This document shows positions 58,633 through 64,000 of a stretch of DNA of 64,000 bases, one piece after another. The stretch is from Dryococelus australis. Its lineage: Eukaryota > Arthropoda > Insecta > Phasmatodea > Phasmatidae. Below the pieces are notes generated by a model that had not been told where the DNA came from, did no database searches, and worked only from the letters and a program-made list of their open reading frames with translations. Positions within the stretch are counted from its first letter, which is position 1. Each line of letters starts with the position of its first letter. The stretch is from assembly GCA_029891345.1 (NCBI GenBank), contig CM056994.1, positions 139,522,457 through 139,586,456 of the forward strand. The letters run 5' to 3'. The position numbers and the translations under genes were made by a program.

Positions 58633-60053
58633 CATGAAAACCAGTCTCCAATGCAAACCCTCCCCACTATGAAACACGTGCTACGCTACTTACACTAAGG
58701 CGGACTTACAAGCACGCTTAAAGAATCAGTGGGCAAGCCACTCAAATTGCAGCTCAAACAAGGGCCATTCTGCCCACAACTCACAAGCAGTAAGCAGATC
58801 ATATCATGTCAGAAAGTAAAGTGTTAATAATGCAACCGGCGAAAAGCTGAACACCGGCAAAAGTGTTGTTACAGAAGTCTCACAGGACGGCGGGATGCCA
58901 CAGCAGCTCGCTGTAGCCCAGGCACCACCCCGCAAAACGTCAAGTCAGCCATCCACGCAGGTGGTAACCTGTTTCTTCAGTGCACTGATGGCAATAGCCG
59001 TATGAAGCTTCAATTAGTACAAAAATTTACCCCGGGGTACCCTCTAAACAGTTAACAGTCAGTGCCGGATTAAAAGCTAACAGAAATTATATATATAATT
59101 TCTGTTAGCATATATACGTATGCAAATTATTCAATATAGGGTATAAGTTAGCATTAAAATGTTTTATAATGTAAAATATATCTATGTAGTTCGTATGGAA
59201 AAAGTGTACAAAGTAAATTAAACAATGTAAAAGGTCTTAATAACTTTTAAGAGCTCAGTAAAAATGTGTGAATATTATCAAAAAAAGTTCCTCATTTGCA
59301 TAAGCCTAAATACATGTATACTTAGAAATCAGGTAATTAGAAAAAAATAGGTATAAAGTACAACTTGTAAAATGTAAGACCCAAAATCTTGGGGTATAGC
59401 ACTGTTAAGGAGTGTCACGCATTAAGCTCGCACTAAATACGACCTTCCCCTCATCCCAGTGGTCGGAGCCGTGTTACAGATTAATATTGGGGTCTTATTT
59501 CAGCACGACCACACTCCAATAACCAAGCTACGACATAAAGTAACTGGGCCAAAAAGGGATAAAAATACCACAGATATTTGTCTATAAGACTCAATTCAGA
59601 AGAGGTACAGAGAAATTAAGAGATTAAATTATGTAATTGAATAATATAAAAAGTAGTATGGATTAATATACCAAAAAGTACAAAAAAATTCATAGAAATT
59701 AAAATTTGTAAGAATTGTTTAGTCTTAAGAAAAGCAATCTTCACTTCAGGGATTAATTCCCACCTTCTCAAAATTATTGAAAAATAAAGACATTGACACG
59801 CAGCCCCACTTAACGTTTAAAGGTCACGTAATGAAACAAGTGCGTGAAATACACTCTAAAGACTGGAAATAAAAACCACTGCAATGTAACTATGCGACGA
59901 CGACGGACGCAAGGTGCCAGTCTGCACCACGGCGGGCGGCCCGAGACCACGTCCCGCTGGTTACTCCTACCCTCCGGTGCCAACTCTCACTGGTACAACC
60001 AAACCGGAGCCCCCTTCCACTATGCTCAAGAACGAGAAAATTCTTAATGAGAT
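58633..60053. other. Non-coding 3' part of the provirus
   Basis: AT-rich to 59400, then more mixed. A palindromic (AT)n-bearing ATTTCTGTTAGC/GCTAACAGAAAT pair lies at 59079-59110. No gene was recognised; frames between 59844 and 60344 show no domain. Confidence 0.45.
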
Positions 60054-60674
60054 GGGGGGGGGGGGCATGTTGCGGGCGCAACAAGACGCCGCACGCAGAT
60101 GCGAGCTGCCTCGGGTTCCAGAACGAGGGATCCAGGGCGACAATGCGGTGTTTGGTTAAGTAACATTAAACATGGAGGGTTGCACCGTGAAAGGAGGCCA
60201 GCGGGACCAGTATATGAAGAATGGCGTCACAAGGTCAGGGAAGAGACGTCACCAGGCAGCCGTGACGCTGGCCGGATCCACGACAACAGAAACGCAGTGC
60301 CACGAGCGTTCGTCCAGTCGAGAGCTGCAGATTTCCAGTGGTAAGTGACATATCTTAAGCGTGAGACGGGGCTCATCAATTTAACTGGTCAAGATAACGT
60401 AAAAATTCTTTACTTAACGTCAGTACGGTTGCTATCCTACAGAGAATCTAACATAACTTACACATTGTATTGCTGTATCAGAGAGTTAACGTAATGTGAT
60501 TATTGTCTTGCTGCTGAAAAGAGTTAAACGTAAAGTAACTGCTATTAACTGCATCGTATTTGACTTGTAATTAATTCCGTTGTAGTAAAGAACTAACTTT
60601 GTTTAATTGCTGAGCTTCACTGACTAGGTCATCCCCTTTAAGTTTATGTGAGTTCTCCTTAAGGGAGTGTAACA
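60054..60674 (+). repeat. 3' LTR with possible upstream extension
   Basis: The part that matches the 5' copy is 60536-60674, ending GAGTGTAACA. A purine tract with 12 G (60054-60065) is followed by CA and then TGTTGCGGGCGCAACA (60068-60083), itself an inverted repeat. If the tract is the polypurine primer, the full LTR would be 60068-60674, starting TG and ending CA, and the 5' LTR would be truncated. The two readings cannot be separated here. Confidence 0.6.
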
Positions 60675-61598
60675 ATATGTTAAAGGTATCATCTCTGATG
60701 ATTTTGCTGTCAACAAGACGTCAAGACCTACTTACCATCCAAACTTTTAAGAAATTCATTAAAAACCATTTGCATTCATGTGGAGGAAAGTAGGCTAATT
60801 CGTTATATTAAAACTTTTGTTTATTTTCTATATTCAGTATAAAGGTAAGTAATTTTCCGTGAGAGGTGGATGTCGTTTACTTTGATATAATTCGTTAAAT
60901 TCATTCGAATACTTTTTATGCTACCGTGTTATGTATTCGTGTAGTGATGGTTGCGGAATAACCAGGATTTCAGGTCTTATTCAACCTTAAGTATTCAATT
61001 CACTTGGAGTGGTTTTCCACGTTTGAGCCGAGAAGTGCGGGATGAATAAGGGCGACACTACCGAGAGCATCACGTACATAGTCGCTACGGACATTGTTCT
61101 GAACAGGTGTGGTGTGTTCGCGACGTGCTGCGTCTACCTATGGGGTTTTAAGCAAATTTCAGTACCCGGAGCTCTTATAGATTCTTAGAAACTAACAGAG
61201 GCCATTTTAAGATACAAATTTCTAACAGTGTAGTCTTTGGCCGTTTTGAAGTGTTTCAAAATAACGTTTGCTATAAGCATTATTAATTGATTGAATTCCG
61301 ATTTAATATGAAAGATTACTTATTTTCGTATGTAAACAGATTGTGTGCATGTAAAATAGTTTTATTTTAAAACGTGTATTACAAATACACTGCAACACAT
61401 TTTGCGCGCTAAGTAGACGAGCGCCTACGAACGGTTAGGTAGCCGGTCTGGCAAGCTATTATTACCCCAATAAGCTTTCTGCATATACAATCTCAGTTGT
61501 TAGGCAGATTTTTAAATGATAATGGCCTCGGATAATATATATGATTATTTATTTATCTTAAATATTAGTGATCCATAAAGTGTTCGTGATTTCACGCA
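60675..61598. other. Right flank of the provirus
   Basis: No gene seen. 60775-60850 carries a diverged copy of the tail of the 40640-40930 repeat (GAGGAAAGTAGGCT). Confidence 0.4.
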
Positions 61599-62095
61599 AG
61601 TAGTAGGGACGTTCCGATCATATACCACTTTTGATAAAATGGATTATCGATTTGATATAAAATTGATTCACCCAACTAATTCTGTAATTAATTCATATTT
61701 AATACGATTGAAAAATTTGGATTACTGTTAATCCGATAATCTCAATCCGATGAAATTCGGTTTATTGATCCAATTAATTTAATTATATTAATAAATCAAA
61801 TTATACATTTTAAATTTTGTGTGAATTGATAAGTGTATAGTTTGTTGCAAAAGTGAGGTAAGGGAATTTCTTTATTTCTTCTATAAGTTTGTTGGGGAGC
61901 GGAATGGAAGGTTCTCACTCTTGGATGTCTGGCTTTGTACTGAGGTGTGATGTTTTGGGGATGGAGTATATGCATATTTAATAATGGTATTGAGAAGGGA
62001 TGAAGAGTTCCTTCCTGTTAACGACCTGGCAGGCGATTGAGGGATAATACACATCCGCATTGGCCATTTAAACATTTTCAGTTTACACAATCACA
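61599..62095 (+). repeat. Solo fragment of the Maverick terminal repeat
   Basis: Begins AGTAGTAGGG like 1496. It is followed at matching spacing by an AATCCGAT-rich block, GTGTGAATTGATAAGTGTAT (61820-61839) and AGTTTG, then GTTGGGGAGCGGAATGG and TTCTCACTCTTGGAT..CTGGC, as in 1740-1870. Similarity fades near 62095. It shows that the family has other copies and helps to fix the outer end of the 18-kb element. Confidence 0.7.
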
Positions 62096-62433
62096 CAGAG
62101 CATTTCAAATGAAAATTGTTAGCCACGGACAAAGAAATATAATATTAGTTAGAAAATCAATCATAAAAACAAGTTATTTACTGAATTGCACACAATACTA
62201 AGAACTTACCCCATTCCAAGATTTAAATTAAACCCATACAACCACACTTACCTGGGAAAAAAAATTATTTACTCACTCGTGTTCACAACCACATGAATAA
62301 GATAGGGCTATATAAATTAACGATGCACAAATGTAGTTTACCGTGCCGAATATGTTTCCCTGCCATGAGAATAAGAATTAAAAATCAATTATTTTCAACA
62401 CAATTTCCATCAAAACCTGCCAAGTTTCGCAAC

Positions 62434-62860
62434 GGCACCTCGGTATAATTATCCTGATGTAAATCAGCTTCACAAACGTAGTTCATAGGCAAGTTTCCCA
62501 ATAATTCACATTTATAAAAAGTTATTTAACTATCACATTAAATTTGTCAGAAAATATACAAATTTAACCTAATCATATCCTAGCTAAAATAATTGAATGA
62601 AAAATCTCTCACATTTTTTTTAAATAATAGACGGACCTATACGTCAAATAACTTCAGGTTTTCGGATTAAATAAATAGTGTACAATCACACTTATTAACA
62701 CATATGCTCAAGATGGCACTTCTGTATAATTATCCAGACGTAGGTCGGCCTCAGAAACGTAGGTCACATTCATGCTTTCCGATAATTTACTTTCTATAAA
62801 AAAATAAATAATTATATTAAAACATGTAAAAAGTTATTAAACTATCGCATTTAATGTTAC
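62434..62860. repeat. 281-bp tandem duplication, diverged
   Basis: GGCACCTCGGTATAATTATC (62434) and GGCACTTCTGTATAATTATC (62715) open two units. Both continue with a GTA(A/G)(A/G)TC(A/G)GC(T/C)TCA..AAACGTAG segment and AAAAAGTTATT.AACTATC.CAT near the end. Confidence 0.75.
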
Positions 62861-64000
62861 AAAGGGAATTTTATGAAAGGACAACTATGTTCGATCTCCA
62901 TCTCCATAGCCCTACCCTGCCGTCCGTACAAGGAAATTCTTGTCGAGAAACTAAAGATGGCTTCGCTAGGAGCCTGCCTGCATGCGTGCGAGGAAAATTT
63001 AAACCCCCGCCCTCCTCTCTCCGCCATTCCTCCTCTCCAGTCCAGGAACAAGACGATGCCAGGGTTAACAACCCAAGTCCTTTGTCATGAGGAGCGTTAG
63101 AAAATTTTCGTACCTCATGTTTGAACTGTATTTTAAGCTATTACCAGCGAATATAATTTAACACATAAATGTACAGGAAATCGCACTGAAACAGTATAAA
63201 ATAATTTCCTAATCAAGAAGAATTGCGTTCGAAATACCTTTAATGTACAAAATTCCACGAAATTGTACAGTGTTTCAAGAAATTAAATCCAAAATTAATT
63301 TAAATCTGCAAATTTATATCCAGTTTCCACTAAAAGTAACATTACAAGCAAAGGAATATAACAAATCCCAAATGACTTTAAGCTGAAAAATCCTGGGAAA
63401 TTCATCAACAAACTTAAATTCTTTTAATAAAATATTACAAGGTTCACTGCTCACCCTAATTGGCTCCCAAGACCCCGCTACCCAGACGTACACATGACGT
63501 TTTAAGTATATATCAGTTATTTGAAATGTTTAATTATTTTTAAAAAAGTAATATTCAAAAACTGTTTTCCAACCGCGAGAGCGCACTGCTTTATCTACTG
63601 TTGGCATACAGAGAAAACGTTGAAGTCGTATATTTGTAAAACATCACTTATATGATGGAAGACACGTGCGTACATATTCAAAATTTGAATTTTTATTTTT
63701 TATCAGAGAAAACAAAATATGTTTGTATGTATTTGCGAACAGTGTAGACTTCTCTACAAGACTAATTTAAGAATATAATGTTTCATGTAAGTGAAAATAA
63801 AGTCTATCACTAATATGTCCCTTTACAAACAGACCTAAGCCTTAAATATTCTCACAAAAGACTTTGGATATTCCATCTACCAAATATATCAAAAATGTGT
63901 ATACTTGTACAAATATAAGGCTATTTTATTTAAAAATACAAAGTTTCAGCGAAATATTATTAAAGAAATAATACATATTACATTTCTAGCCTGAAATTAA
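62861..64000. other. Terminal AT-rich DNA
   Basis: 62870-63100 is somewhat richer in GC and open in more than one frame, but no motif supports a gene. The remainder shows nothing recognisable. Confidence 0.4.

Larger units (their letters stand above)
50485..60674 (+). mobile_element. Degraded env-bearing Ty3/gypsy (errantivirus-like) provirus
   Basis: Matching terminal segments (50485-50620 and 60536-60674) enclose remains of gag, protease, reverse transcriptase, RNase H, integrase and an env-like gene, all on the plus strand. Gene order and the env position after integrase fit insect errantiviruses. The element is about 10.2 kb. Every gene is broken by stops or frameshifts and the RT active site is lost, so it is inert. 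Confidence 0.85.

Overview
The window is animal nuclear DNA, most likely from an insect with a large, AT-rich, repeat-dominated genome. Four things point that way: an env-bearing Ty3/gypsy element of errantivirus type, a Maverick/Polinton whose gene set matches those common in arthropods, pogo-, Harbinger- and DUF7869-type transposon genes, and tRNA-like SINE units. The species cannot be fixed from the sequence. There are no bacterial-type operons. Only one stretch (about 26.64-27.69 kb) looks like a host exon: it is GC-rich, open for 348 codons and bounded by good splice signals. Almost everything else is mobile-element DNA in decay.

Region by region. (1) 0.64-1.27 kb holds a probable small element with CpG-rich inverted ends. 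(2) 1.50-19.48 kb is the main find, a degraded Maverick/Polinton of about 18 kb. Its roughly 2.4-kb terminal inverted repeats (1.50-3.97 and 17.09-19.48 kb) enclose a compact virus-like gene block. On the minus strand are a small conserved gene, the double-jelly-roll major capsid protein, a short basic ORF, a conserved capsid-block gene and an orphan gene. On the plus strand are an FtsK/HerA-type packaging ATPase, a fibre-like ORF, a further conserved ORF and a retrovirus-type integrase. No protein-primed DNA polymerase B was recognised. An orphan acidic gene with its own TATA box lies in the left half. (3) 19.5-20.1 kb has a pogo-type transposase tail. (4) 24.1-25.1 kb joins a (GT)n tract, a decayed tandem repeat and a tRNA-like SINE. 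(5) 26.6-28.3 kb has the host exon and an orphan minus-strand ORF. (6) 28.74-35.47 kb is a nearly palindromic foldback-type element with about 3-kb arms, minisatellites in both arms and a zinc-finger gene copy in each arm. (7) 38.0-40.9 kb is a tandem array with an alternating two-part unit, again ending in a tRNA-like unit. (8) 43.4-44.1 kb has a minisatellite whose unit resembles a tRNA A box, and a LINE/SINE-like tail. (9) 44.2-47.1 kb has two minus-strand transposon genes, Harbinger and DUF7869. (10) 48.36-49.33 kb is a MITE. (11) 50.5-60.7 kb is the decayed gypsy/errantivirus provirus with gag, pro, RT-RNase H, integrase and env remains. (12) 61.6-62.1 kb is a solo fragment of the Maverick terminal repeat, followed by a 281-bp tandem duplication.

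The genes within each element once worked together: capsid, ATPase and integrase for Maverick packaging and insertion, and gag-pol-env for the provirus. Both are now broken by stops, frameshifts and, in several cases, lost catalytic residues. All family calls rest on motif recognition by eye; no alignment or database search was run.
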